64,000 bases of DNA from Himantopus leucocephalus (GCA_003993805.1 RSEF01000014.1:2729941-2793940); one strand, 5' to 3'; counted from the stretch's first letter, positions 39,301-50,431 are shown. Notes: generated by a model not told the origin, from the sequence alone. Made by a program: numbers and translations.

Positions 39301-42300
39301 CAAGGAACATAATGGGCACTGCCTAAGTGCAGTGTGGGGATCAGCTATAGAGAGGTTCTTTTCAACTGAAATTTTCAAGTCTAAAGCAAATACCCTCAAC
39401 ATAAGTTTGCAGAACCCGTTCCCTAACAGAACACAGGACTGAAAATTAGATCCTGATGATGCCAAATCTTTCAAAAAATATTCTGAGCTTCAAATTAATT
39501 AGCTTTTCATTGAAGAAATCACAAAAATCTGATAAGGCAGCAGACAGTGGTCAAAATGCCCAGTGATCTATCCTTTACAATCTTCTTTCCCTTCTGCTAA
39601 AAATTAACATTTTTAATATCTAAAAGATCAAAAATCAAAGGAAGACGCTAGCCAAGGCTCTCAAATAGCACTCAGTTTGTGCCATGCATGAGCTTCCTGT
39701 AACCTATTCTACTCCTCAAAGTTTCTCACTTCTTAAACACAGGAGTCACCTCCTGGATTGCATCTTCTCCTACAAAAGGTATAAAGTACCTTGACTTGCA
39801 TGGAAAACATTAGAAAATGTTCGCACTTATAACTGTTTAAAATGATGAAACAATGTGTTTATTTCTCGTGTAAAACTAACTCTTCCTTTCTGCCTGCCTA
39901 TGTTTCCCTCTCCATCCATCTTTATATACAATACTTTGTTTCTTAGGTCTTGTCTGTATCCCAGCTCCTGATCACCCACCATTTGCTTTTCTTACTGCAC
40001 TCACCTGGACTATGCACTAGCCAATGCCCTTTTCCCTGAATGGATCTTACCGCATGGGTTGGCTGTTATTTTTGTAGCGCCTTCGCCCCCTCTTGCTTAA
40101 CTTCACAGAGGCAAGACACTGAGCACCTACTGCCAGTCTGGGAAACAACCTCAGCCTTAAATGACTGCAGGGCAGCATAACAGATCAGACTCTATTCTTA
40201 GTTCATTTCAGAAAAAAGAACCAACAAATGCTCAACATAAGCAGAGATTGGGCATTTGGAGCCAAAGAATTTGAAGCACAGGAAGGAGGAAAGTTTGAAC
40301 AAATCTCTATAGGAGGCAAAAAAGTTAAGAGCTTTAGAATGGCAAGACTGAAGCAGTAAAGAGACAACAGAATTGGTTGTGATCACAGAAAGTATCAGCA
40401 TTGGAGACAGACACACAACTCACTACCCCTGACTCACAGTCCCCACTTAAAACACTGGAAAACTAAATCCATTAATAGCTCCTGAGGGATATACTGAAGC
40501 GTGAACAGTACAGCACCTACCCATGGTAACTACCAGTGTGCATCCCCTTTTGCTGTAGTAGCTTTCATTTAACAGCACAGGTTGTGCTCCATCCTGCAGC
40601 AGAACCAGTCATTAGAACACACGCTAATTCAGAGAGGAACTCTGCTTCATTCTGAAACACTTGAAAGCCCCTCACATGTTTTGGCCACTACTACAGCATC
40701 AATTTCTTGATCAGGTTTTTGCATTCTGCTCTAATAGCTTAGGGTTTAGTGAGATTATGGTATTTCTCCATTGTGCACTACAGAAATGAACAGTTATAAA
40801 GGGATTATAAATGGTTCTGTTGTAAGTTCATTTTGTCTAATTGGAAGTTATTAATCCACTAGTATTGCTACCAATCCTGGCACCTCTGAACACAACAGAC
40901 TGAAAATTAATAAAACGCAATGTACCAGTGGATTAAAATCATGAAGTTACAGCATACAAAGTGATTAGGAGCTGTTATTTCAACTGATTTCACATTTGTT
41001 TTTACTTAACAGGCTTATCTTATTAGAAAGACTTAATATTCCTTTAAAAATTAAAACAATGATTACATACTTCTCAAATGCTTTCCCAACTTAGAGTGCA
41101 AGATTTTTCCGAGAAGATTTCTCCCTTCTTTCTCATTCATATGTAACTTTTTGGTGAGGTAACAACTTTGATTGTTGTCTCTACATACTAAAATAATGTA
41201 AATTAAGAGCATCACTAAGTCATAAGAGTCACTACACAGGGAACCAACATTACGAATTTGTCATTTCATATTTTTATGATTTTAACAAATTTGCAGGGCA
41301 CTGATTTCAGGATCCTGGAAATAAACTAGTACTTCGGAGCAGATCAAATTTAATTGTGAAACAAGTCAAACTCTTTCTGAACCACAGCGGTAAAGCTAGA
41401 GAAGAGAGACAAGTACCTCATAATTTGAGAGGAAATCTAGTAATTTTGATCGAGACGAGATGTAGAGTAGTGGTGTCATCACCCGTCGAACAAACTTTTC
41501 AATATAAACAGCACTCATAGGGCCTTTGTATTCAATTGGTCCAAAACTAGTACCAAAAAAAATAATAAAACATTAAGACTTAAATTAACAATAGAGAGAG
41601 TCCCTCCTGGGGGTGGCAGAGATAGGAGTTACATTGACAGCATGCTCAGCCTCTAGGGAATTGCTCTCTGTTAATTAACAATGGCTTCTGTAACTGATAG
41701 ACGAGTTGCGTTACCAGACTCAAAGTACAGCGCAGAAGTTGCAGTGACTTTAAGGCAGTGCTATGGGTAGGCGCAGTGTGCTGGTGGGGACGACGGGATG
41801 GAGACCTCCTCTGAGTCCCATTAAAGACGTTGGTAAAATGCACGTATGAATTATCAGATCATATAAGTATCTTCCTGCTTTGTCCAAAGTAAATACATGT
41901 GCCTTAAAAATACAGATCTAAAAAATGCCACTGTTTTCACTTGATTTTTTTAAAACTTTAGAAAGTTCAAACAGTATCCATCTGAAAAGGTGCAATATTT
42001 TTATGGGGTCTTTTACAAGTAGCACTCAAAGCAGGGACGAATCCAGTCGCACTGCTGATGAAACAGTCTACAGTTTGTCCCCCAGCAATCTGATAAAACA
42101 GGTCACACCACATTAGGCAGTGCAAAAACAGAAGGTGGGCCAGGCCTTGTGGCTATGAATTCCAGAGTTTCTCCTTCATCCCCTTGAAATCCTGCATCTG
42201 ATTTATTATCATTGGGTTCAACAAAGCACCACAGTACAAAATGAAATCAAACATGAAAAGCATGAGGAATTAGTCCAGTCCTACCGAAGAATTTAACGTG

Positions 42301-45300
42301 ATGCATTTTTTAATATAATTTATACATACAGACACTCTGAAAAATATCAAACCTGCACTGAGATACCTATATTCAGATGCTTTGAAATGGTCTTCTAGAG
42401 GCCACTAGATTATTCTGTGTCCTACACTGGTTTATTACAAACCTTTGTCTTAACAGCAACATGCACTGCTTCAACATCTCACATGCCCAGTACGCGACAT
42501 TCGAGGTTTAGTATCTCAGGCATGAGGGGTTTTTAATGAAGTATCAGTATGGATTTACATCTATCTTGTTGCAACTCTGTTTAAGATTACTGATAATACC
42601 CAAGTGTATCCAGCTAACGTGTTGTAATTTCAAGATCAAATAAGTTTAAGTCAATGTACATCCAAGTGGGATTGTTGTTTTTTTTTTTATTATAGTTTGA
42701 ATTATGCCAGTGCCATCTGTGCCCATTCCAAGTTCAGCTGACAAAGATCAAGACTNAAATAAACCCCCCCCCCCCCCCCCCAATCAAAATCAGCCTCTGT
42801 AATGGAAGAGAGCCACCATTCAAGACTGGGGTACACAAGTAAAATGCAAGTGATAAACTACACAGCATCCAGCTCTATTGTACCTAGCATTAGAAAGTGC
42901 GTTTCCTTACCTTCTGCTTCACACAAAGAGGAAAAAAAAAAAAGGATAATACTTATAAATACAAAAAAATAAAAAAAAATGAGATTTTATATAATCTTAT
43001 ACAATGGTATCTCAACATTTGGAGCATAAAAAAGTGAGTGTAAAGTTCAAATTTAGAAGAAAGTCTTCAGTACATCATGCCATTTAAATATGGACTTAAA
43101 TTCCACTAACTTCAATAGCCCATAAGTATATACTTCATTGCTGTCACAAATTGGGACCAGTTGATATAATCCATCTACAGAGCAAGCAGACAACTGAAAT
43201 TAATATATAAATCTGAATTCTTTGCTTTTCATTGGAGGCAGAACTTCCAGGAGATTCATAGGCAAAAGAAAATTTCCTCAAAGGTGAAGAGTAGCGCAGC
43301 ATGTCATTTAACTGACATTTACAGCCATTCCTGACACCTAAGTAGCATACAGGATTGAGCTTCACCCAGAATCTCCTCCTCTATGACTATTTAGTATAGC
43401 CATAAATATAACATTTTCAAAACGCAACATTTTACACAAGCTGTTTCCCAAAACAACAATAAAACCCCCAGACTGTACGTATGAAATCTTACCTCCGATG
43501 GTATAAGTGTATAACAGGAAAATAAAAGAAATGCTTCTGCTTCCTGCATTTGCCCTGGTTCCACCAGCAATTTACAGCCACAAACAGCACCTGCAAAGCA
43601 GGTAAAAATTCACAGCTAACAAAGTACAGTACTGTGACCTTCTTTATGTAACATGTATTCTTTCCAACCCATTCCATCTGCTGTTTTCAGTGTTTTTTCA
43701 ACTCAGTATTCCTTTTCTGCTCCTATTAATTAACACAATTTTTTTTTGTAATTTTGCAACAGCAATCCTTTTTGACACTTTTCTTTCTAGTTTTTAAGCT
43801 TCTTAATCTAAAGTCTTCGAATTTACTAACTTAGTCATAGTCCATATTAATTACTTTTCCTGCAGAGCAGAGCTCAATGAGCATAGGTTTAGGACAGCTG
43901 TACCTGTGAAGTGTCTATAGGTAATCAACTGCTAGAAAGCACTGCTACAGCTGCAATCTTATATGATTACCAGTGTCTCCGAGGATCCTGGCACCAGAAG
44001 CAAACTCCCTTTAATTTCTGTCTGAAGGCAGGTGAATAAATCTGAGAACACCTTACAAGAAGAAATTTGCGGAGTTCCCCATTCAGTAGCAGGAATAACA
44101 GACAACTGAGCAGGAATCACAGGTTCTCTCCTTTTATTCTAACACTCTATGTTAAATTAAAATTAAGACAACTGGCTGAGTTACCCTAAAACGTGAGCAC
44201 TGAAGTCCTACTGGTTCCCACGGGATGACAGAAATTAGCATTGGCTTGGAGATTAAAAAGCTATCAGGTCATGTTTAAGATTTGTTATCTTCGCTGGAGT
44301 TACCTGGTCTGACAACCTGCTGGCCACATGTTCTATTTCTTCTCTTGCTGCAATGGACTGGCCACACCACGGTGCATAGAAGAAATACAGCACAATTTCT
44401 GAATCCTGACGAAGGTGCTCCGCATAGTCTAACTGTCCTCGAAAAAGATCAATGACTGGAGATCTTGTGGAGAAAAAATTCACTGGAAGCTTCGCTGGCA
44501 TTGTTACATCTTTTGCTCGGCTGCAAGAAGGAAATTAAGAGTGGTTATTGAGACTGTACAGCAATAGTTAAAGAGTGTGCCCAAAGCCCTAATGTTTAGT
44601 CTTAGCAAAGGTCATGCAATGACAAAACTTTAGAAATTGATGCAAATGACTACAACTTAGATTGTCTGAGTTAGTTTCACGAAGTACCATAAAAATCTAA
44701 AGATTACCCTTAACAAGCTTTAGAAAGTCACGCTGTGATACCATGCACCATGTTTATGGGTATGTTAGCTCACACTCTTATTGCTGGTTGCTATAGAGCA
44801 TAAAATTACCAGGAAGAGTGATTTCTTTGGATTTCTTCCCTGGCCTCATCCTCTTTTAATACTTGTACTTTAGGTAACAGCACCCTGATGAGAGAAGAGA
44901 CACTGGTCATAAAGTTTTGTGATGTGATGTTTATATAAACAGAGACTAGCACCCTGCCTTACAAATTGCTTTAAAGTATTCTATGCTTCTATTCTTTTAC
45001 ATTGTATTAGGAAAAAATACGTAAATGCGTGTTAGTTTACTGATTAGAGCAGGGACTGAAAACTGTTCAGGGCACATTTCCTCTTCAATGTAAGGACAAT
45101 ATCAACAAATAGAGTCTCAATTTAAAGCTATTATGACAGATTTTCTTAAGAGCAATTAGTTTGACCAGTAATACCAAGAACGTAAACCAAATACTCAGGA
45201 AACCATTTTCTACCAAATCAGCAGCCAAACAATCCAGAACTTGGCATTTCCAAGGTGCTCAGAAGTTGTTATGGTATAAATTGCCTCAAGTGCAAGTGAA

Positions 45301-48300
45301 TGATCATACCCTCTCTTTTATATTCTCTTAATTCCAAAATTTTCCACTAGTTATATTTACACTAGAGCAAGACTGATTAAAAACCAGACTGCACCACTGT
45401 AATGCTCAATTTCGCCATGGTTCCTTATGTGACAGGAAGTTTTAGGAAAGACTGTGCATTCCTTTAACTTATATCACAATAAAAAACTAAAAAAAAAATC
45501 TTTTTATCTGATATTTGATCTTCCTCAGTTTACAATTTTAGTAATTGTGATAAAATTATTGAGCCCTGAACACTGTCAAACTCATATGTTAAGCAACCAC
45601 CTAACAACACTGCCACTTTTTCAAACTTTCCATCATTCTGGTTTGTAAGAAGCACCTTTGTTTTTACAATACAGACCCACAAAAGCCACAGCTCTTCTCT
45701 CATTTCCAGGTTACTAAGCATACACTTAAAGCTCAAGATTTAAGAATCGCTCCCAGTGTATTTTCTAAAAGTTATGGAAATTCTTAATTCATATAAGAGA
45801 CAATATTTGCTTCAAAATCCAGAATTTTAAAAATACTGACTGGTCCCTCATGTTTACAATTCATACTACTCAAAAAATTATGTTTTCACAGGGCCAAAAA
45901 TCTAGTTCCTTCTATGGACTTCTACCTTTGTTCCTTCCCTTCTCCCCCAATCAGTAACCCAGCACCTCCTTCCCCAACTGTTAAGTTCTTATGTCACCTC
46001 ACAACCAACACCTCTGGTTCCCTCCCTTTCCTGCACCCCGCGCTTACCCAAACTGCCAGCTTCTTCCTGTGATTTCTGACTGCTAGCTGGACAGGACACA
46101 ACACTGATACGCTACCGCTCTAACTCAAAGGTCAGCACACACGCTGACTAGCTGCTGAAAGCAAAACACAGCTGTTAAGTGTTGATCTCACACTAACATG
46201 TGCTTCTTCAGAGACATTAACTAGAATTTCTCCTCTTTCACTAGTTTAATGAAAATGGACAACCTAAATATGTTCAAAACCTCTGCTTCCTCTACTGCAT
46301 TAAACTGAAAGTGGGCAATTGATTCAAGACTTACGTTGAGTGGGCAGACAGGAGGATACAGAACATAACAGCATAAGCCTTAAAAATGAAACATAAAATT
46401 CGCTCCAAATTGCAAGGAAATGTAAAACAGATCAAAAGAAGTCCCATGACACGAATGAGTCAGGAACTACATGGCTACTCTCAAATATGAAAAAAAGCTC
46501 TAGTAATTATTAAAAACCAAAACACAATAAATCAGTAGCTACCAGCCTCTCAGGTTGATTTGCTCAGTAGTGTCTCCCTCTGCAATACCAAATGCATAAC
46601 AGAGTACTTTTACATAATTCCCAGGCTTACAAAGAGAGTAGTGCTCTGATCCCCTAAAAATTATACGCGTATAAACTGAGGATTACATAACACACAATTA
46701 TACCAACATAATAATCACATGTTTATTAAAACACTCATTTTGTTATTTACCTGCTGCACAGGGCCTATAAAACAGAACAACCTGGTAATAAAGGAAGGCA
46801 CATGCAAGTGCCTGTAGGATCACCAACTGCCTTTGAGTGCAAGGTCCTTAGAGTGGGGTTGTCTTGAAAAACATTTGCATAGTGCCAGAAATAATTCAGC
46901 TTCTAAACCACAGACATTCCATAATAATACACGTTAGCTCAGGCTTCATTTGGCTATTCGTTGAGCCACTATAAACCTGAAATACCTCAAACCCCACCAA
47001 TTCATTGCCTTGTAGTAAAGGAATTTTCCCTTTCCATACTTTTTATCCATTGGTCTCAAAAGTTATGTGTTGTAAGTGTAGTGGCAGTAACTGTACTCTG
47101 GTGCTGAGACTTGCTTGCAAACCGTACCGACTTGTGGTGAGAAACTATGTACATGAGTTAACACGTGCAATTAACTATCGTGCAAATTGCATGTGGAATT
47201 TTTACACTTGAATTTTCCATGTTTCTGAAAGCAACAGAATAGGGAATACTTTTCTGATATTAATTTGTCTATTTAACTACAATCTGAAAAGCCGAAACCC
47301 TTTAATCAAGCTTCCTGTACAGAGTACAGGGTGGTGAGAAGCACATTCCAAGCACATTCCATTTGCAAGCTTTCAAACACAGCTAGCAGTCAAATGAAAG
47401 GAACATGCAGGTTTTAAATAAAGGGGAGCAGGAAGAAAACAGAAGCATCATTGTAAGTGTAAAAAAAAATATAAATGACTCATTTAGTAATGGACAGTAG
47501 AAGAAGGAGGTGATTAAGTTCAGAAATCCTTCACTATACATCCTGTAATACGGCAAGAGCTTTACACTTTCATCTAAATTATCTGGTCACTGTGAGATAC
47601 AGACTACTGGATCAGTGGCACTGCTGCTCACAGAACAACTCATAGACTTAAAATTCACACGATTCAAATAACACATCCTCTGTGGACAGGCGAGACACGA
47701 AGGCCTTAGTATATTTCAGAAGCATTACCTGTGAATCAAATGTTTCTTAGAATAAGAGTTTGTGAGATTCTGCAGAACAGGGAGTAATCAGATCCTTGTA
47801 GCCTTCTCCCACTCCCCAAATTAAACCCCAAATACAGCAGATGTTCTTAAATTAATATAGTATGTCTTGAAGCACATAACAGTCACCTTGACCTAAAACC
47901 CACCCAGAACATTCAGGTCCCAGTTTAGGCTCCAGAAAGGAGCTGCCCAGCGCCTACCGCGCCACCCAGCCCTCCCCAGGACAAACACCGCCCGGTTCCC
48001 CGTACGGCAGGCTCCCCGCAAACAGGAACCAAAGAGACCTTTGCAATGCAGACAGATCCAGCTCCCAAGAGGAGCACCACCAGACTTTGGNGATTTGGGG
48101 GGGGGGGGGGCAATAAAATGCACAAAGCATCCTTCTGTCGGCAATAGGTGCGGGTAAAGGGGGTGCCGACACCAACACATGAGCCAGAAGAGACCCCTTT
48201 CCCCCCACTTCGTGCCCCCACGGCGACGCGGCGGGCTGAGCGCCCCGTGGAAGGGTCTCAGCCCCTCCGCGCTCCTGTGGCAACGCGAGGTACGAGCCGG

Positions 48301-48935
48301 AGGTGAGGAGAGACAACTTCCTCAACAAAGCGCCTGTCCCTCAGGTGCATCCGCGTACCCACCGCCGCGCCCCGACGCCCTCCGAGGAAGACACGTACGT
48401 GCCTTAAAAACACCGCCGCTTCTTCCCCACCCCCGCGGGGAGCGGGGCCCTCCCGCCCGGCGCGGCTCACTGGGCCCCGCGTCCCCACCGCCGCCACACC
48501 GCTCCGCTGGCGACGGGGCTCCCCCACGACAGGAGAACGGCCGCGGTTGCCATGGGGATGGCATGCCGTCGGGCCCGGGAGGAAGACGTCCGCCCCCTAC
48601 CCCAGGAACGGCCCGTTCCTGCCGCCACCCGGCCCCGCGCGGCGCCTCACGGAGCCCGACCATAGAGCGCGGGGAGGCGCGCGGCCAGAGCGGGCACGAG
48701 GGGCCGCGCCCCGGGAGGACCGCCGGCCCGGCCACCCCGCCCCGGCACAGCCGCGCGCCCCGCGTCCGCCCGCTGCCCCCCGCCATTACCTGCAGGTGAC
48801 TTTGAGGGCGACGAGGAAGGCGCAGCCCAGCACGATGGCGGCGCCGCACAGCAGCTCGGGCCGCCGCGCCATCTGGGCGGCGCGAGGCCGCAGCCGAGGG
48901 GCAGCCGCGGGGCCGGAGCCGCCGCATAACGACAT
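14759..48935 (-). CDS. TXNDC11: Thioredoxin domain-containing protein 11 (12 coding exons)
   Basis: TXNDC11 is an ER membrane protein with thioredoxin-like domains, known as a partner of EDEM in ER-associated degradation and of dual oxidases (DUOX) during maturation. Twelve exons join with matching phases and GT-AG sites to encode 915 residues, against about 958-985 in human. In order, the protein has: one membrane helix (about 28-45); a thioredoxin domain with W-CGQS at 100-104; a long middle region with degenerate thioredoxin folds and paired cysteines; a second active-type domain with W-CGFC at 653-657 and the cis-proline at 698; and a coiled coil (about 745-865). I chose the ATG giving MSLCGGSG because it resembles the mammalian start, which has a longer glycine/serine-rich N-terminus. 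The promoter is the CpG island on the right. The gene converges with SNN. Introns hold an LTR and a CR1-like remnant, both antisense. Identification is near certain; the start is less so. Confidence 0.96.
15387..21724 (-). other. TXNDC11: TXNDC11 intron 11
   Basis: This 6.3 kb AT-rich intron contains a short three-unit imperfect repeat at 20439-20496. I see no recognisable gene, RNA or transposon. A 103-residue frame at 16156-16467 has no domain I recognise and is treated as chance. Confidence 0.55.
20439..20496 (+). repeat. Short imperfect tandem repeat
   Basis: Three units of about 17-20 bases share GAAA-TTC-rich starts and end in AATAT (GAAATTTCTTTTAATAT and relatives), all inside TXNDC11 intron 11. 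Confidence 0.5.
21725..21805 (-). CDS. TXNDC11: TXNDC11 coding exon 11
   Basis: It encodes [20 protein letters not shown], then ILFFPHQ, including the cis-proline (698) that faces the active site in thioredoxin folds. Acceptor CTTAACAG, donor CAGAG|GTAATG. Confidence 0.94.
22592..22622 (+). repeat. N followed by a 19-base G run
   Basis: A single N at 22592 lies 11 bases before a run of 19 G (22604-22622), inside TXNDC11 intron 10. The run length is probably unreliable. Confidence 0.8.
23377..23418 (+). repeat. TA/CA-rich low-complexity tract
   Basis: Alternating TATATA and ACACA stretches lie just before the solo LTR. Such a tract is a plausible integration site or may have expanded later. 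Confidence 0.6.
23428..23974 (+). mobile_element. Solo LTR of an avian endogenous retrovirus, decayed
   Basis: The segment begins TGTTGGCTGGGATAGAGTTA and ends near GGGTTACGCA, about 547 bases. I recognise this beginning, the TTCCATACCATATAACGTC block in the middle and the ACTGGGGATGGAGG block near the end from an LTR family common in Neoaves. No internal retroviral genes adjoin it, so it is a solo LTR left by recombination. Compared with the family as I recall it, the CRE-like and TATA-like promoter boxes are degraded and the 3' end is altered. No convincing target-site duplication is visible. It lies in TXNDC11 intron 10, antisense to that gene. The exact family name is not assigned. Confidence 0.8.
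24363..24472 (-). CDS. TXNDC11: TXNDC11 coding exon 10
   Basis: It encodes [20 protein letters not shown], carrying the only two-cysteine CxxC active site of the protein (residues 654-657). The two residues before Trp are Gly-Gln instead of the usual Ala-Pro. Acceptor TTTCCAG, donor GCAAG|GTAAAA. Confidence 0.95.
25337..25450 (+). repeat. T17 run followed by A/C-rich low-complexity tract
   Basis: Seventeen T (25337-25353) are followed by A/C-rich sequence with CCCCCC and AAAA blocks (25382-25450), in TXNDC11 intron 9. I see no transposon body attached. Confidence 0.7.
25729..25874 (-). CDS. TXNDC11: TXNDC11 coding exon 9
   Basis: It encodes [20 protein letters not shown], then the [13 protein letters not shown] segment that opens the last thioredoxin domain. 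Acceptor ATTTCAG, donor AAG|GTACAC, which is a weaker donor than the others. Confidence 0.94.
27082..27099 (+). repeat. N followed by a 14-base C run
   Basis: A single N at 27082 lies three bases before 14 C (27086-27099), in TXNDC11 intron 8. Confidence 0.8.
28355..29138 (-). CDS. TXNDC11: TXNDC11 coding exon 8 (largest exon)
   Basis: This 784-base exon encodes about 261 residues of the middle region, including the [20 protein letters not shown] motif, [13 protein letters not shown], and [19 protein letters not shown]. The repeated cysteine pairs are conserved with human. Residues between about 28600 and 28690 and just after the exon start are the least conserved. Acceptor GCTGTAG, donor CTGG|GTATGG. 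Confidence 0.96.
31259..31459 (-). CDS. TXNDC11: TXNDC11 coding exon 7
   Basis: It encodes [20 protein letters not shown], the [20 protein letters not shown] block and the NPLLDE end. Acceptor TTCAAG, donor GAA|GTAAGT. Confidence 0.95.
32631..32743 (-). CDS. TXNDC11: TXNDC11 coding exon 6
   Basis: It encodes [20 protein letters not shown], then [18 protein letters not shown]. Acceptor CTTTCAG, donor CTT|GTGAGT. Phases agree with both neighbours. Confidence 0.93.
33952..34045 (-). CDS. TXNDC11: TXNDC11 coding exon 5
   Basis: It encodes [20 protein letters not shown] and continues to ALHSLKK. Acceptor ATTTCAG, donor AAAG|GTAAAA. It matches the human exon closely and keeps phase on both sides. 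Confidence 0.93.
34046..41416 (-). other. TXNDC11: TXNDC11 intron 4 (7.4 kb)
   Basis: This is the largest intron of the gene. It contains the old CR1-like LINE remnant at about 36905-37520. Elsewhere I see no domain-bearing reading frame, RNA gene or recognisable repeat. Confidence 0.55.
36905..37520 (+). mobile_element. Ancient CR1-like LINE fragment (reverse-transcriptase region)
   Basis: Several blocks read like the reverse-transcriptase region of old amniote CR1 elements: CAGCCAGCATGGTCTTATTA near 37000, CAAGCCTGTAGATGAC near 37066, GTTCAACACTTCTATAAACA near 37280, and GAGTTGCAGAAAGACAGTAT near 37383. The order and spacing fit a + strand copy with internal deletions. Stops and frameshifts break every frame, so it cannot be active. 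It lies antisense in TXNDC11 intron 4. The identification rests on recalled consensus blocks; the ends are approximate. Confidence 0.55.
41417..41546 (-). CDS. TXNDC11: TXNDC11 coding exon 4
   Basis: It encodes [20 protein letters not shown] and the start of the next domain, ending at LLDFLSNYE. Acceptor GGTACTAG, donor GAG|GTACTT. It is too short to stand out as a reading frame and was found by joining phases. Confidence 0.93.
42756..42781 (+). repeat. N followed by an 18-base C run
   Basis: A single N at 42756 lies seven bases before 18 C (42764-42781), in TXNDC11 intron 3. Confidence 0.8.
43493..43590 (-). CDS. TXNDC11: TXNDC11 coding exon 3
   Basis: It encodes [15 protein letters not shown] and the following PVIHLYHR strand of the first thioredoxin domain. 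Acceptor TTTGCAG, donor GGAG|GTAAGA. Confidence 0.95.
44304..44520 (-). CDS. TXNDC11: TXNDC11 coding exon 2
   Basis: The exon starts after CTTGCAG and ends CAG|GTAACT. It encodes residues 49-121, with the first thioredoxin active site [10 protein letters not shown]. Only one of the two usual active-site cysteines is present, as in the human protein. Confidence 0.95.
48091..48110 (+). repeat. N followed by a 14-base G run
   Basis: A single N at 48091 lies five bases before 14 G (48097-48110), at the inner edge of the TXNDC11 CpG island. Confidence 0.8.
48790..48935 (-). CDS. TXNDC11: TXNDC11 coding exon 1
   Basis: It encodes residues 1-48, including the RRPELLCG motif and a hydrophobic helix that anchors the protein in the ER membrane. 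The donor is TGCAG|GTAATG. A further in-frame ATG upstream (48992) would add 19 residues rich in R and P but lacks the MSxCGG resemblance to mammals. Confidence 0.85.
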
Positions 48936-49052
48936 CGCCCCCGGCCGGGGCGGGGAGGGGCGCGGGCCACCGGGCCGCTCCCGCTCGCACACGTCTGCCT
49001 ACCGCCCGCCTGTCAGCCGCGGCGGGGCGGGCGGGGAGGGCCCCGCCGCCGC

Positions 49053-49071
49053 CCAACCCGCCGCCGCCACG
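49053..49071 (+). promoter_or_regulatory. ERSE/UPRE-like element in the TXNDC11 promoter
   Basis: CCAAC, nine bases, then CCACG matches the ER stress response element CCAAT-N9-CCACG at nine of ten fixed positions with the exact spacing. Continuing to 49073, the minus strand reads CGACGTGG, one base from the UPRE TGACGTGG bound by XBP1/ATF6. It lies 118 bases upstream of the chosen start codon. The sequence is CCG-rich, so chance is possible. Confidence 0.4.
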
Positions 49072-49479
49072 TCGCGCCGCCCCGAGCAGGCGCACAGGGC
49101 GGGCGCGGCCCCGCCGGGAGGGCGGGGGGGGGCCTCGATCGGTGGAAACGTGTTGAGAATGAACGTGTTCGCTTTCTACCGCCCGCGCGGGACACGGTTA
49201 GCGGTCCCTCCGCCGCGATCAGGGAGTAAATGACTGCCCGGCGACGCCTCCGCTTCTGCCAGGACCGAGCCCCGCTGCAGTCATTAAAGATTTCACACCG
49301 TCCTTAGAGAACAATGATTTCGTGTTTAGTTTTGTCTAGAATTACTTCCAATAATTTACAGAGCACTTACATTGAACAATGAAAGCATAAAATCGAGAAA
49401 ACAATTCAGAAAGGCACACGATACAATCAGGTTTTGTCACAGAAATAACAGCGTCCATAGTACTCCATTTCAAGCTCCG

Positions 49480-49485
49480 TTTATT
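49480..49485 (-). promoter_or_regulatory. ZC3H7A: ZC3H7A poly(A) signal, distal candidate
   Basis: A second AATAAA on the minus strand, with a GU-rich stretch downstream, would extend the 3' UTR to about 1.7 kb and end some 200 bases short of the TXNDC11 CpG island. Confidence 0.35.
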
Positions 49486-50431
49486 ACAAACAAGGTAAAA
49501 AAATCAGCATTGCAGCAGGTGGTACTTCAAGCCCCAAGCTAGTTTCGAACGCGCTCTGTACCCGGACTCAGACGCCCGCCAGCACGGCCTGCCAGGAACA
49601 GTCACTCCGCAAGCGCCCCTGCGGCTGAAGCGCGGGGCATCACCTTCGTACTCGTTGTGCTTTTATTTTGTGAAGTGGAAGGGACACAGCGTCCGGGCTG
49701 GGCACGTGTATGGGTACCACCGAACTTTGGTTCAACACTTTTTACATACGCAATGTATGGCCAATGAGTACATTCAAACTACCAAAGTCATTCTGAAAGC
49801 TCTTCTAATTACATAAGGTTAGCCAATAACAGAGAAAAATAATCTCGAGAGGAGGGAGAAGAAAGTCATGGGGAAAAAAACCAAAAACTAGCTTTACATA
49901 TTTTGAATGACTGACTGAAAGAGCTTAATTAAAAAAAAAAAAAAAGGAATTAAGTGAACACACAAAGCAAGCTGAAAGCACCATCTGCAAAGAAACCGAA
50001 ATGCCAGAGAGGCTCCAGCGACTGTAACGCCAAAAGGCTCGTCAGTCAGAAGTCATCTCAGCCCGTGAACGCTTTTCCATTTCCCACGGTCTGCAGGAAA
50101 TGGAATTTGAAGTACCATCCGCCTCGCTGCTGAGGTGGTGGTTCATGCCAAAGTCAAAAGGCTGAAAACATGTCCCAGCACCACGTAGCTCCAAAACGCT
50201 TGTCTACTTCACAAGTTAGTTGGCCATTTTTGTTATTTTAGTGATGCAATGAGCTAATGACAATACAGAAACCCGCAAACAAGCAGCTGGAGCCACAAAT
50301 ACCAACTTATTAAATTTTTAGCTACAGGTGCTCAAGCTTTTGCTAATAGGCAAATCATTGTTTGTTTATTTTTACAAAAAATCTCAATCCTGAGAGGCTA
50401 CATGCAGAAAACAGCTTTGTGTAAAGTTCTC

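Larger units (their letters stand above)
41547..48789 (-). other. TXNDC11: TXNDC11 introns 1-3
   Basis: The introns are 41547-43492, 43591-44303 and 44521-48789. Intron 1 runs into the CpG island at its 5' end. Apart from the two N-linked homopolymers, I see nothing further. Confidence 0.55.
48170..49290. promoter_or_regulatory. CpG island at the TXNDC11 promoter
   Basis: GC-rich, CpG-dense sequence spans the first coding exon and upstream region of TXNDC11. No TATA box is evident upstream of the start codon on the minus strand, which fits a dispersed CpG-island promoter. Long frames on both strands inside it are compositional artefacts. Confidence 0.85.

Noticed and set aside
48933..48992. 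Upstream in-frame ATG (48992) as the TXNDC11 start
   Set aside because: The extra 19 residues are Arg/Pro-rich and unlike mammalian starts, whereas the next ATG gives MSxCGG as in human. It cannot be fully excluded.
47893..49233. Long overlapping frames on both strands in the TXNDC11 CpG island
   Set aside because: Only the frame ending at 48790 on the minus strand matches TXNDC11 and joins in phase to exon 2. The others are compositional shadows.
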